A stretch of DNA of 10,200 nt from an uncultured Flavobacteriales bacterium (GTDB lineage: Bacteria > Bacteroidota > Bacteroidia > Flavobacteriales_D > Sanyastnellaceae): contig CALKYI010000136.1 of NCBI GenBank assembly GCA_938003665.1, positions 1 to 10,200 on the forward strand. Reading direction: 5' to 3'. The notes below the pieces were generated by a model, which saw only the letters and a program-made list of their open reading frames with translations, searched no databases and had not been told where the DNA came from. A program made the translations under genes and the position numbers. Below are positions 1-7,429 of this stretch, piece after piece. Each line of letters opens with the position of its first letter. The stretch's first letter is position 1.

Positions 1-1150
1 ACAGGTAATTCATGGCGACGGTGACAACGACCAAGACAAAGTCGACCGGCAACACGAGCCGGTAGTGTTCGCTCAGCCCGAGGTGGTTGTTGTTGCTGAC
101 GTTCAACCCTGAAATCAGCTGAGCACCGGCGATGCACAAAAACACCAGTTCCAGTCCCCGGTACTTCGGTGGCAAGAGCTGCTGAAGCGGGTCAAAACCG
201 GCCCAGATCCCGGCCATGGCGGCACCCATGAGCAGGAAGTTGACCCGTGCGGTGTTTTTGCTCAGTTGGCCGATGCTTGCGTTGTCGTCTCGGTTGATTT
301 TTTCGGCGACAACACCGCGTACAATGTTGTTTGTGGCCCGGCGGGGCAGGGCCACCACGGAGCCCATGAAAAAGCCCAAGGTGTACACTGGGACTTCTTC
401 GAGGCCCAGGAATTTTCCGACCATGATGTAATCCAACTGGGTCGCCACAATCACAGCGCCGCCAGCGAATAAACTGAACGCACTGAATTCGGCGAATTGC
501 GGGAGGTCATTCCGGTTGAATCCTTTGGAGAGGCCGCTGAACAGGCCGAAACTCGCCCCGCCCATGAGGAGGAATGATACGCCGTAGGATGCGATGTACA
601 AGGGCACAAATGCATCGAGCGAAACCCAATCAAAAAGCAGGAGCGCTCCGAGGATGAAGTAGCTTGTTTTTTGCCAGAGTTCATCGACCCAGGCGATGAA
701 AGCGGTACGGAGTTTCCACGTGAGCAAAGCCCGGAAGATGTGCAACACGCTCATGATGGCGACAATCGCCAGGAACCAGGGAACGTTCTGTGCGAGCAAC
801 TCGCCTTTGTTCGGATCGAGCCATACGATCCAACCTTCGCCCCATTTCCAGAGAATTGCCAACGTGGTCAATACGCCTAGTGCGGCAAGGGCCAGGATGG
901 TATTCAGGCTTTTCTCGCGATCGCCGTCTTCGTACCTGTGCAGGAACCGAACGATGGCAGCCGGTGCTCCAATGGTGGAGATGGAGGCGCAGATCATGCC
1001 CCAGGAAGTCATGATGCGCACCAATCCCCAAATCGCCTCGTTGCCTTCGAACGCACGGGGGAGCACCACCATGTTGTTCAGGGCACCCACGACCATTCCC
1101 GCGCCGAGCGCGATGGCTGCAAATCCGGATTGTTTCGCTATGACGCCCAT
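1..1150 (-). CDS. Polysaccharide/lipopolysaccharide flippase (MOP superfamily), 3' end missing
   Basis: This is an open frame of 383 codons that starts at an ATG ending at 1150 and leaves the window without a stop, so the C-terminus is missing. The product is strongly hydrophobic. About 11 likely membrane helices are visible (roughly residues 8-30, 45-67, 84-101, 124-142, 163-180, 182-204, 219-236, 254-269, 301-318, 333-350 and 363-383), with short charged loops between them. The opening MGVIAKQSG followed by a Gly/Ala-rich first helix and a VLPRAF loop resembles Bacteroidota 'lipopolysaccharide biosynthesis protein' flippases of the Wzx/MATE-like group. These move lipid-linked glycans across the inner membrane. 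The start lies 3 nt after the stop of the nuclease gene, so the two are probably co-transcribed and may be translationally coupled. No glycosyltransferases are in view, so the substrate cannot be inferred. The family call is confident and the exact role is not. Confidence 0.85.
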   Translation of the reverse strand, partial: MGVIAKQSGFAAIALGAGMVVGALNNMVVLPRAFEGNEAIWGLVRIMTSWGMICASISTIGAPAAIVRFLHRYEDGDREKSLNTILALAALGVLTTLAILWKWGEGWIVWLDPNKGELLAQNVPWFLAIVAIMSVLHIFRALLTWKLRTAFIAWVDELWQKTSYFILGALLLFDWVSLDAFVPLYIASYGVSFLLMGGASFGLFSGLSKGFNRNDLPQFAEFSAFSLFAGGAVIVATQLDYIMVGKFLGLEEVPVYTLGFFMGSVVALPRRATNNIVRGVVAEKINRDDNASIGQLSKNTARVNFLLMGAAMAGIWAGFDPLQQLLPPKYRGLELVFLCIAGAQLISGLNVSNNNHLGLSEHYRLVLPVDFVLVVVTVAMNYL

Positions 1151-1153
1151 CGA

Positions 1154-3967
1154 TCAGTTGAAAAAAGTGGGTACGGGGTCCAATACCGTGCAATACGCAC
1201 AAAAGCGGGCTTCGGTTTCGTGTTCCAGTCCGTTGCTCGAGCCGTGCAAGGCTTCGAGTTGCTCCACGAGCCAACCCAACAATTGGCGTGCGTCCTCCTG
1301 CGTGATGCGGTCGCGGCCGTCAATTTTCAATTTGAGCAGTCCTTCGCGCGCATTTTTGCCGGAGCGGATGCCCGATTGTACCGAGGTGAGCGGCCCGCCG
1401 TCGGCCCCAAGGGTTTCCAAGGCAATGGCCGAATAAATCAAGAGTTGGAGGGCCTTGGATGACTTGCCTTGTGCCAGCCGTTCGAGCCAATCGCCTTTGA
1501 GGGCCAGTTCCGACTCTTTGACCGCGCCAGTTTTGTAGTCGGTGACCACCACTTCGCCGGCTTCCAGGTCAATGCGATCGGCCTTGCCGTGCAGCCGGAG
1601 GGTGGTGAATGGGCTGCCTTCAATGCCAAAAGCGTGGTTGAGGTCGGCTTCCACGGCGGTCACAGTTCGCACGCGCTCGCCCTGCAATTCCTTGAGTTCG
1701 ACGCTAATGAGTTTACGGAGCGTGGCCTCAGCAATGGCGAAATGCAGGTAATTTTCGCCGCTCTCCGTCAATGCCAAGCTGTATTCTTCTTCCACCGATG
1801 CGTGGAGCAAGGGCCGAACGTTTTGGATCAAGTCTTCGAGGTCCTTTGGTTGAAGTACCCGATTTTTCAGATCATCGAAGCCATCCTCGAGCACCTTGTG
1901 AACGATGGTGCCGAACGTGCTGGCGGTCATCTCGTCCTCAAACTCATCCTGCTCGTGCAAGCGCAAGATGTACTTGTAGTAGAAGTCCCGTTTGCACGCC
2001 ATGAAGGTGTTCCAAGCCGAAGGGCTGATGCCGCGTTTGGCCCAGTTGACGAGTTCGCTTTGCGCCCAGGGTGTCCATTCCAAGGGTTGGATGGCGGGCC
2101 GTTTTCCCGGCAGTGCGCTGTGCACATGGATTGACTTGACAGGCAGTAAGTCTTTGCCGTTGGGTCGGAAAGAACGCTCAAATTGAAGCAGGTACCGGCT
2201 GGGTTCTGCTGCTTCGTCTTGCCCGCGGTACAGGAAGTGGATTTCCTTCGATCGGTTCATCAGCCGATAGGTGTAGTAGGCGTAGATGGCCTCGCGCTGG
2301 TGGCGGCCAGGAAGGCCCCACATGTGCCGAAGGTCGAAGGGGATGAAGCTTTCGGGCAGGGAAGACTTGGGCAGGGTTCCTTCGTTGCAATCCAACAGGA
2401 ATACCCGATCATAGTCCAATGCGCGCGATTCGATCAGCCCCATGATTTGAAGGCCTTCTTCGGGTTCCCCAAGCAAATCAATTCGCTCCGCCTGCAAGCT
2501 ATTGAACAGCATGCTCCACGCTTCCTCCGGTGTGGACAGGATGTGATGGTTGGTTTGAAACCGCCGCACAAGGCCGGTGCACTGAGCGACTTTCTCCCAG
2601 CCGATGCGCGTCCACGGATCGCCCTCTTCTTCAGGCCCGAGTTCAGTGCTCAGTCCTTGTACCCAGGCGGTCAAGGCCGAAAGAAATTCGGTCACTTCAT
2701 CGGTCAAGAGGGGCTTCAGCGCATGAAAAAATTCGTGCACGGGGCCGCTGGACATTTCGGCCAATTGGTCCAGGGATACCCAAGCCCACTTTTTGGCGGC
2801 CATTCGATTCAATACCCGTGTCGCATCCCCTTGGAATGCCGCCTCGGGATAGCAGGCGTGCAGAAGCGGTTCGCTCAAGGCCTGTCGAATGTCATCGTGG
2901 TGCCAGGACGTGCGTTTGCGTTGCACCAACCGATGGGCGGTGCGGAGAAAACTGCTCGCCGGAGATTCGGACCAGGCCAACCCCATGGTGACGTTGTAGT
3001 TTTTTTGAAGGCCCTCAGGAAGCGATTGGAGCAGGAGCGGCAGCAAGCTTCCATCGGGCAGTACCACGGCCGTTTTGGCCAGTTCCTCCTTGCTCAAAGC
3101 GGCAATCACTTCGCGGATGTATTGGCATTCTGTGACCACACTGCTGCAGTTGACCCGGTGCACGGCAGGCGGATCTTGCGAAAGGCGATGGGGCAAGGCC
3201 GATGCCGATGCGCCCCGTTCAAGCATTTGCTCTCGGATGAACAACCCCGCTTCAATGGCGTCGTGCTCGACATAGCTCGCATCGCCGTCCCAAGCCCATG
3301 TCAACCGGTTGGCCTTTTCGTAACCCTTCAGGAATTGCATCTCCGCCGGGGTCAGGGCGCTCATGCCACCGATGAAGACGTGCTCGTAGTCGCCTGAAAT
3401 GGGGACGGCAGCCGCATGGCGCGCCAATAATCCTGCGTACCCTTGCTTCCGCTCCGCGAGCGCTGACGTAAAGGCCGCATACAAGGGGCCGAGCTGCATG
3501 TATTGACGCAAAAAGGCCTGCTGTCCGGGTTTCAGCGCATCGGGATCACCAAAGCTCCAGTCCTCGATGCCTTCGATGTCACAGAGGTTTTGGAAAACGG
3601 ATTGGGCGTCGAGCAGATGTTGATCAATCTCATTGAAATCGCGCAGCGCAATCCGGCCCCAGGGCATGAAGGCTTCAAACGTACGTGGTCCGCTGTCCGC
3701 CGCTGCAGGCAAATCCTTCCAGAGGCTGTACAGGAGTGCTAGTCCTTCCATCCCGTCCAATGGAACCCACGTGGTGTGGTGTTGTATGGCTACGCCGAGG
3801 GTGTGGACGGTGGGCAACCATCCGGGGCCGTCCATCAAGGCCGCATAACTCCGTTCATATTTGCGCACCGCTCGCTGGCTGGGCAGGATGACCAGGCATC
3901 GCTCCGGATGCGGATGGTCGAGGACCTGTTGAGCGAGTTGGGTGAGAAAGGAGGGCAGCGTGGTCAA
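1154..3967 (-). CDS. AddB-like PD-(D/E)XK nuclease / inactivated helicase (recombination repair)
   Basis: This 937-residue protein resembles the Bacteroidota AddB-like partner of a UvrD/AddA-type helicase, which together resect double-strand breaks for RecA. The N-terminus (residues about 5-40, LVILPSQRAVR) sits where AddB has a Walker A loop, but no GKT/GKS is present, so this half probably does not hydrolyse ATP. A late helicase-like motif is recognisable at about 510-533 (ESRALDYDRVF...NEGTLP). The C-terminal nuclease has H690, GKADRID (D797), DYKTG (D810, K812) and QLLIY (Q841, Y845), which is the full RecB-type active site. C658, C923 and C926 match three of the four AddB iron-sulfur cysteines. 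The fourth is absent and the protein ends 11 residues after C926. The only plausible start is TTG at 3967: the frame has a stop just upstream, and the next ATG is codon 45, inside the conserved region. The gap to the TPR gene is 13 nt. No AddA-like helicase gene is in the window. Confidence 0.85.
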   Translation of the reverse strand: MTTLPSFLTQLAQQVLDHPHPERCLVILPSQRAVRKYERSYAALMDGPGWLPTVHTLGVAIQHHTTWVPLDGMEGLALLYSLWKDLPAAADSGPRTFEAFMPWGRIALRDFNEIDQHLLDAQSVFQNLCDIEGIEDWSFGDPDALKPGQQAFLRQYMQLGPLYAAFTSALAERKQGYAGLLARHAAAVPISGDYEHVFIGGMSALTPAEMQFLKGYEKANRLTWAWDGDASYVEHDAIEAGLFIREQMLERGASASALPHRLSQDPPAVHRVNCSSVVTECQYIREVIAALSKEELAKTAVVLPDGSLLPLLLQSLPEGLQKNYNVTMGLAWSESPASSFLRTAHRLVQRKRTSWHHDDIRQALSEPLLHACYPEAAFQGDATRVLNRMAAKKWAWVSLDQLAEMSSGPVHEFFHALKPLLTDEVTEFLSALTAWVQGLSTELGPEEEGDPWTRIGWEKVAQCTGLVRRFQTNHHILSTPEEAWSMLFNSLQAERIDLLGEPEEGLQIMGLIESRALDYDRVFLLDCNEGTLPKSSLPESFIPFDLRHMWGLPGRHQREAIYAYYTYRLMNRSKEIHFLYRGQDEAAEPSRYLLQFERSFRPNGKDLLPVKSIHVHSALPGKRPAIQPLEWTPWAQSELVNWAKRGISPSAWNTFMACKRDFYYKYILRLHEQDEFEDEMTASTFGTIVHKVLEDGFDDLKNRVLQPKDLEDLIQNVRPLLHASVEEEYSLALTESGENYLHFAIAEATLRKLISVELKELQGERVRTVTAVEADLNHAFGIEGSPFTTLRLHGKADRIDLEAGEVVVTDYKTGAVKESELALKGDWLERLAQGKSSKALQLLIYSAIALETLGADGGPLTSVQSGIRSGKNAREGLLKLKIDGRDRITQEDARQLLGWLVEQLEALHGSSNGLEHETEARFCAYCTVLDPVPTFFN

Positions 3968-3980
3968 ACAGCGGGGTGTT

Positions 3981-4628
3981 TCAGCCCTTCAATTTAAACC
4001 CATTGCGGATGAATTCAAGGAATTCTTTTCGCCCCGTCCGCGTGAACAAGGCGCGTGTGACTTCAGCCCATGGGGTACTTGGCGCCTGCGATGGCGCTGG
4101 AGCAGGTTCGGGGGCTTGGGGCTTCGGTGAGCGTTCTGCTGTTGATTCGGATTCTTTGGAGATGGCGGACTCGTCCAAGATGCGGTCCATGGCGTCGGCC
4201 GCTGCAAATCGTTCTTTGGCCGATTGCATGCGGCCGATTTGCTCCTCGAGCAACCCCAGATTGTTCAAGGTAATGGCGTCTTCAGGATCGAGTTCGACGG
4301 CTTTCTCGTAGTCGGCAATGGCGCCTTGGATGTCGCGCAGCGCTTGCTTCATCCATCCGCGTGCAGCGTACCGGTAGCCGTATTGGGGCTGAAGGTTGAT
4401 GGCTTTGTCCAACAGCGCAATGCTTTCGTGTGCGCGGTCGTTGTGAAAGAGCGCGACCGCTCGGTCATTCAAAAAGTCGGGGTCGAGTCCCCAATCAGGA
4501 TTTGTACGTTCTGCTTCATCAAAACCGACCAACGCACTTTGCCATTGGCCCGCCTCAGCAGAGGCCCGTGCTTGTTGGACGAGCAAATGGCCTTGTGGAG
4601 ACGTTGGACGACGGTTGGAATCGGGCAT
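3981..4628 (-). CDS. Tetratricopeptide (TPR) repeat protein
   Basis: This is a 215-residue soluble-looking protein with no signal peptide or membrane helix. It has about four TPR units at roughly residues 14-45, 51-84, 85-117 and 118-150. The third is the clearest (AIADYEKAVELDPEDA). A Pro/Ala-rich linker (about 168-187) leads to a basic, aromatic tail (about 188-215, with KEFLEFIRNGFK). From memory, similar tails end other Flavobacteriia TPR proteins. TPR arrays bind proteins, but nothing here shows the partner. The ATG ending at 4628 was chosen because the frame's longer start at 4721 would overlap the divergent murB start, would add an unlikely leader, and lies upstream of the probable promoter. 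It is the first gene of the minus-strand operon with the nuclease and flippase. The TPR fold is certain and the function is unknown. Confidence 0.85.
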   Translation of the reverse strand: MPDSNRRPTSPQGHLLVQQARASAEAGQWQSALVGFDEAERTNPDWGLDPDFLNDRAVALFHNDRAHESIALLDKAINLQPQYGYRYAARGWMKQALRDIQGAIADYEKAVELDPEDAITLNNLGLLEEQIGRMQSAKERFAAADAMDRILDESAISKESESTAERSPKPQAPEPAPAPSQAPSTPWAEVTRALFTRTGRKEFLEFIRNGFKLKG

Positions 4629-4651
4629 GGTGTGATGCAATTGCGGCTGTT

Positions 4652-4659
4652 CAAAAATA
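4652..4659 (-). promoter_or_regulatory. Probable Bacteroidota -7 promoter element (TATTTTTG) for the TPR-nuclease-flippase operon
   Basis: Read on the minus strand this octamer is TATTTTTG, a full match to the TAnnTTTG -7 consensus used by the Bacteroidota housekeeping sigma factor. It lies 23 bases upstream of the TPR start codon, which implies a very short leader. No convincing TTTG -33 element is seen about 19 bases further upstream, so support is partial. It sits in the 85-nt gap between two divergent genes. No equally good element was found for murB on the plus strand. Confidence 0.45.
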
Positions 4660-4713
4660 CAACGTCCTGAAGGCTGCTTTGTTTCGCGCGTCCTCCGAAA
4701 TTGCAGGTGAAAG

Positions 4714-6021
4714 ATGAGCATGGATTTCCCCCAATTCCGTAAGCTGGAAGGCGCCCCGAACCTCTACGTCATCGAGGGCCCGAAGCATGTCACCGAGTGG
4801 CAACCCATGGGGAACAGCAAATGGGTGGTGCACCAGCACTATGCCTCGGATTATCCTCGCTATCAATGGGTCACTGAGCTCCTGCAGTCCGAAGTTCCGG
4901 TTCGCACCCTGACCGCTGAATCGTGGGAACGATTGCTGGCCGAACGCACAGTTGCCTCAGCCGATCTTGCTCCGGGTCGAAAGCCTTGGCCACCCGCACC
5001 GTCGCCGTGGCGTGAAGCGGCTCCGGTGGGGCCATTGACTACGTTTGGTGCCACCGCCGCCGCTCAATGCTTGGCGGAAGTGGCGACCGATGCGGATGTG
5101 CGCTGGGCGCTGCAGGACCGAGGGGAGTTGCCGTTGATGGTGCTCGGGGGAGGCTCCAACGTATTGATGCACAGGGATTGGGCAGGACGAATGCTGCACA
5201 TGAACATCCGTGGCGTCCAGAAAGTATCGGACGATGGCCACACCGTTGAGGTGGTGGTAGGCGCCGGAGAATCCTGGCACGCGTGGGTCATGCACGCATT
5301 GGACGCCGGTTGGAATGGATTGGAAAACCTCGCATTGATTCCCGGTTCTGTTGGGGCTTCGCCCATGCAAAACATCGGGGCGTACGGAGTGGAAGTGAAG
5401 GATCGATTTGCATGGTTGGAAGCCATTCACCGCGAGACCGGTGCGCTCGAGCGTTTCGATGCCGAGCGCTGCGCTTTTGGTTACCGCGACAGCGTGTTCA
5501 AGCAAGCCGAGAAGGATCAATGGGTCATCGTCCGCGTGGCCTTCCGCCTGGAACCGTCAGCGCCCTTGAACACCCAGTACGGCGCCATCCAAGCTGAACT
5601 CGAATCCCGCGGTTGGGACCGCGACACCACCCACCGCCAAGTGGCCGAAGCCGTGATGGCCATTCGCCAATCGAAGCTGCCTGATCCACGGGAAATTGGC
5701 AACGCCGGTAGTTTTTTCAAAAACCCGGTGGTGTCCCAAACGGACTTCGAACGCATTCAACGCGAACACCCGGATGTGGCGCATTATCCTGCGCCGGAAG
5801 GCAAGGTGAAACTCGCAGCAGGATGGTTGATTGACCACGCCGGTTGGAAAGGCCACCGCCGAGGGGCATGTGGTGTCCACAATCGGCAGGCGTTGGTGCT
5901 CGTCAACCACGGCGGAGCAACAGGTGCTGAGGTTTGGGCCCTTGCGCAGGACATCATGAACGATGTCGAGTCCAAATACGGCGTTCGGTTGGAACCCGAG
6001 GTCAATCAGATTGGGCTGTAA
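4714..6021 (+). CDS. murB: UDP-N-acetylenolpyruvoylglucosamine reductase (MurB) with an N-terminal extra domain
   Basis: MurB is a cytoplasmic FAD enzyme that reduces UDP-GlcNAc-enolpyruvate with NADPH to UDP-N-acetylmuramate, the second committed step of peptidoglycan synthesis. The core starts at about residue 107 (PLTTFG) and shows the FAD-binding motifs VLGGGSNVL (143-151) and PGSVGASPMQNIGAYG (210-225), FGYRDS (255-260, catalytic-site Arg258), NAGSFFKNP (330-338, proton-donor Ser333), WLIDHAGWKGHR (371-382) and LEPEV near the end (catalytic-site Glu). The loop pattern is the E. coli-like type I form. The protein has 435 residues, whereas I expect about 330-345 for the family. The surplus is an N-terminal segment of about 86 residues, rich in Trp, Tyr and His, plus a Pro-rich linker at 87-106 (PWPPAPSPWR). 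The frame is unbroken from ATG 4714, with GGTGAAAG just upstream as a weak ribosome site. A second ATG two codons later is equally possible. It stands alone, divergent from the TPR operon. Confidence 0.95.
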   Translation: MSMDFPQFRKLEGAPNLYVIEGPKHVTEWQPMGNSKWVVHQHYASDYPRYQWVTELLQSEVPVRTLTAESWERLLAERTVASADLAPGRKPWPPAPSPWREAAPVGPLTTFGATAAAQCLAEVATDADVRWALQDRGELPLMVLGGGSNVLMHRDWAGRMLHMNIRGVQKVSDDGHTVEVVVGAGESWHAWVMHALDAGWNGLENLALIPGSVGASPMQNIGAYGVEVKDRFAWLEAIHRETGALERFDAERCAFGYRDSVFKQAEKDQWVIVRVAFRLEPSAPLNTQYGAIQAELESRGWDRDTTHRQVAEAVMAIRQSKLPDPREIGNAGSFFKNPVVSQTDFERIQREHPDVAHYPAPEGKVKLAAGWLIDHAGWKGHRRGACGVHNRQALVLVNHGGATGAEVWALAQDIMNDVESKYGVRLEPEVNQIGL

Positions 6022-6028
6022 ACGCACG

Positions 6029-6056
6029 CACCCAACCCCTGGGTAGGAGTTGGGTG
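6029..6056. terminator. Hairpin between convergent murB and PorP/SprF genes (possible bidirectional terminator)
   Basis: A perfect 8-bp inverted repeat, CACCCAAC and GTTGGGTG, encloses a 12-base loop. It starts 7 bases after the murB stop codon and lies 29 bases past the stop of the gene arriving from the other side. Its position in a 64-nt convergent gap fits a shared terminator. Neither side has a proper T-run (the plus strand has only a short ATTTG), so efficiency and mechanism are uncertain. Confidence 0.5.
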
Positions 6057-6085
6057 GGCATTTGCTATTCCGATCCGCTTAACTA

Positions 6086-7114
6086 TCAGAATATGGGGCA
6101 AGGCAGGTATCGAGGCGACTGGGGTCGCTTGCGCTGCTGCGTTTGCCAAGTGTATGTAAGAGCGATTTCGTGGCTACCCCCCGTGGTGGAGAGGCCCAAA
6201 GTGCTCAAGGTGATGTCATAGCTGTAACCGACTTTCCAGTTGTCCTGGCCGTAGCCGACAATGGCACTGACGGCGTCGACGTCCGCACCACCTTCGATGG
6301 TGTGGCCAAAGGGCAGACCTTGGTACCACAAGCCAAAGCTCAATGGCTTGGTGTCGTAGTAGATGCCCAAATCGAGTTGGTCGAATTCGCCTTGCGCCAT
6401 GTAGTTGAACGCGACGACGAGGTCACCGTGGTGCTTGTTGCGCATGTAGTCCACAATCGGCATGCGCCATCCCCCATGCACCGAAGTCTTGACATCCATC
6501 GGATCGATGTAGGTCGCATTCAGGCTTTCGTTCGGGTTGTTCAAGTGATCAAATGAGCAGCCGAGCCACGTGTATTTTCCCGTGAGCAAGAAGCCGGTAG
6601 CGAAATCAAAGTAGTGACGCGATACACTGGGGCGGTCCTCAATGGTGCTCACTTCGGGGCCGCGAATCAGCTGGTCACCGAAGGTCAACTGCGCCATGTC
6701 GATGGAGCGGTTGGCCAACGCTGCCTGCAAGGCGGGACGCAAGCGCCATCCGTTGCCCAACGGAATTTCGTAGGCATACTGACCGGCAATGCGCGTGGTA
6801 TTCAACCCACCTGCACCCGCTTCTTCCTGGCTCATCAAGATGCCGAATCCGCTGTTCAAGTTGCGGTTGTACCAGTCGGCGGCTACGTGCCATCCAACGT
6901 ACGCTCCGGGCATCGCAGCCCATTGGTTGCGGTACACCGTGGCGAGGCGTGCTTCATCCATAGAACCGGCGAAGGCAGGGTTGATGCTCGTTGGAATCGC
7001 ATTGTACTGCGTGTACCGCAGGTCCTGGCTCCACGCTTGCCCAATGGTCAAGCCGAAGGCGAGGATGAGTGTGCAAATCGCTTTCATAGCTGAGGTGATA
7101 TTCAAGTGCTTCAT
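6086..7114 (-). CDS. PorP/SprF-family type IX secretion system outer-membrane protein
   Basis: The 342-residue product has the family layout. It starts with a signal peptide (hydrophobic stretch to about residue 25, likely cut after AWS at about 29). Then come TQYNAIPTSINPAFAG (35-50) and YRNQW (61-65), a beta-strand-rich body with alternating aromatic residues, YDITLS near 309-314, GGSHEIALTY at 322-331, and the typical PCPIF end. Such proteins form outer-membrane barrels linked to type IX secretion. SprF of Flavobacterium johnsoniae is needed to export the SprB adhesin, and PorP belongs to the Porphyromonas gingivalis secretion machinery. Two starts are possible: 7114, used here because it lies 6 nt after the upstream stop, or the internal ATG ending at 7087, which gives a more compact signal peptide. 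It follows a large type B sorting-domain gene on the same strand, so it is more likely the dedicated partner of that protein than the core PorP. Confidence 0.9.
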   Translation of the reverse strand: MKHLNITSAMKAICTLILAFGLTIGQAWSQDLRYTQYNAIPTSINPAFAGSMDEARLATVYRNQWAAMPGAYVGWHVAADWYNRNLNSGFGILMSQEEAGAGGLNTTRIAGQYAYEIPLGNGWRLRPALQAALANRSIDMAQLTFGDQLIRGPEVSTIEDRPSVSRHYFDFATGFLLTGKYTWLGCSFDHLNNPNESLNATYIDPMDVKTSVHGGWRMPIVDYMRNKHHGDLVVAFNYMAQGEFDQLDLGIYYDTKPLSFGLWYQGLPFGHTIEGGADVDAVSAIVGYGQDNWKVGYSYDITLSTLGLSTTGGSHEIALTYTWQTQQRKRPQSPRYLPCPIF

Positions 7115-7120
7115 TTCGGT

Positions 7121-7429
7121 TTATTTGATGAGGGTTACATCCCCTGCTTGAGTGGTACGGTATCCACTGCTGAAGGTTGCGCTCGCCTTCCACGCATACA
7201 CGTCCTGGCGAACGATACGTCCTTGGAAGTAGCCGTCCCAGCCGATGTAAGGATCGGTGGAGCGGAAGAGCAATTCTCCCCACTTATTGAAAATGACCAA
7301 CTCGTAGTCCACGATGCCCATGTGGTGCGGGTGGAACACGTCGTTGTCCAACGCGTTGGGGTCGTAGTATCCGCCGTTCGAACCACCGGTGTTGGGTGTG
7401 AACGCAGTTGGGAATTCCATGAATCCACC
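7121..7429 (-). other. Type B (gliding-motility-associated, CHU_C) C-terminal sorting domain of the PKD protein
   Basis: This codes for the last 102 residues of the PKD protein. Diagnostic pieces in order are FPTAFTPN, DNDVFHPHH, YELVIFNKWGELLF, GWDGYFQG, DVYAWKASA and the end GDVTLIK. This matches the gliding-motility-associated C-terminal family known to act as a type IX secretion signal. Unlike type A signals it is longer and usually pairs with a PorP/SprF-like protein, as here. It has no cysteine. Confidence 0.92.

Noticed and set aside
681..1274. Minus-strand frame of 197 codons overlapping the nuclease and flippase genes
   Set aside because: Arg/His-rich translation typical of an out-of-frame shadow. 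The flippase frame over the same bases gives clean membrane helices.
2183..3397. Plus-strand open frame of 404 codons opposite the AddB-like gene
   Set aside because: The minus-strand frame carries conserved family sequence throughout. The antisense product shows no motif and no start signals.
4629..4721. N-terminal extension of the TPR protein up to an ATG at 4721
   Set aside because: It would overlap the murB start, contains no conserved sequence, and lies upstream of the probable -7 element. The ATG at 4628 is preferred.
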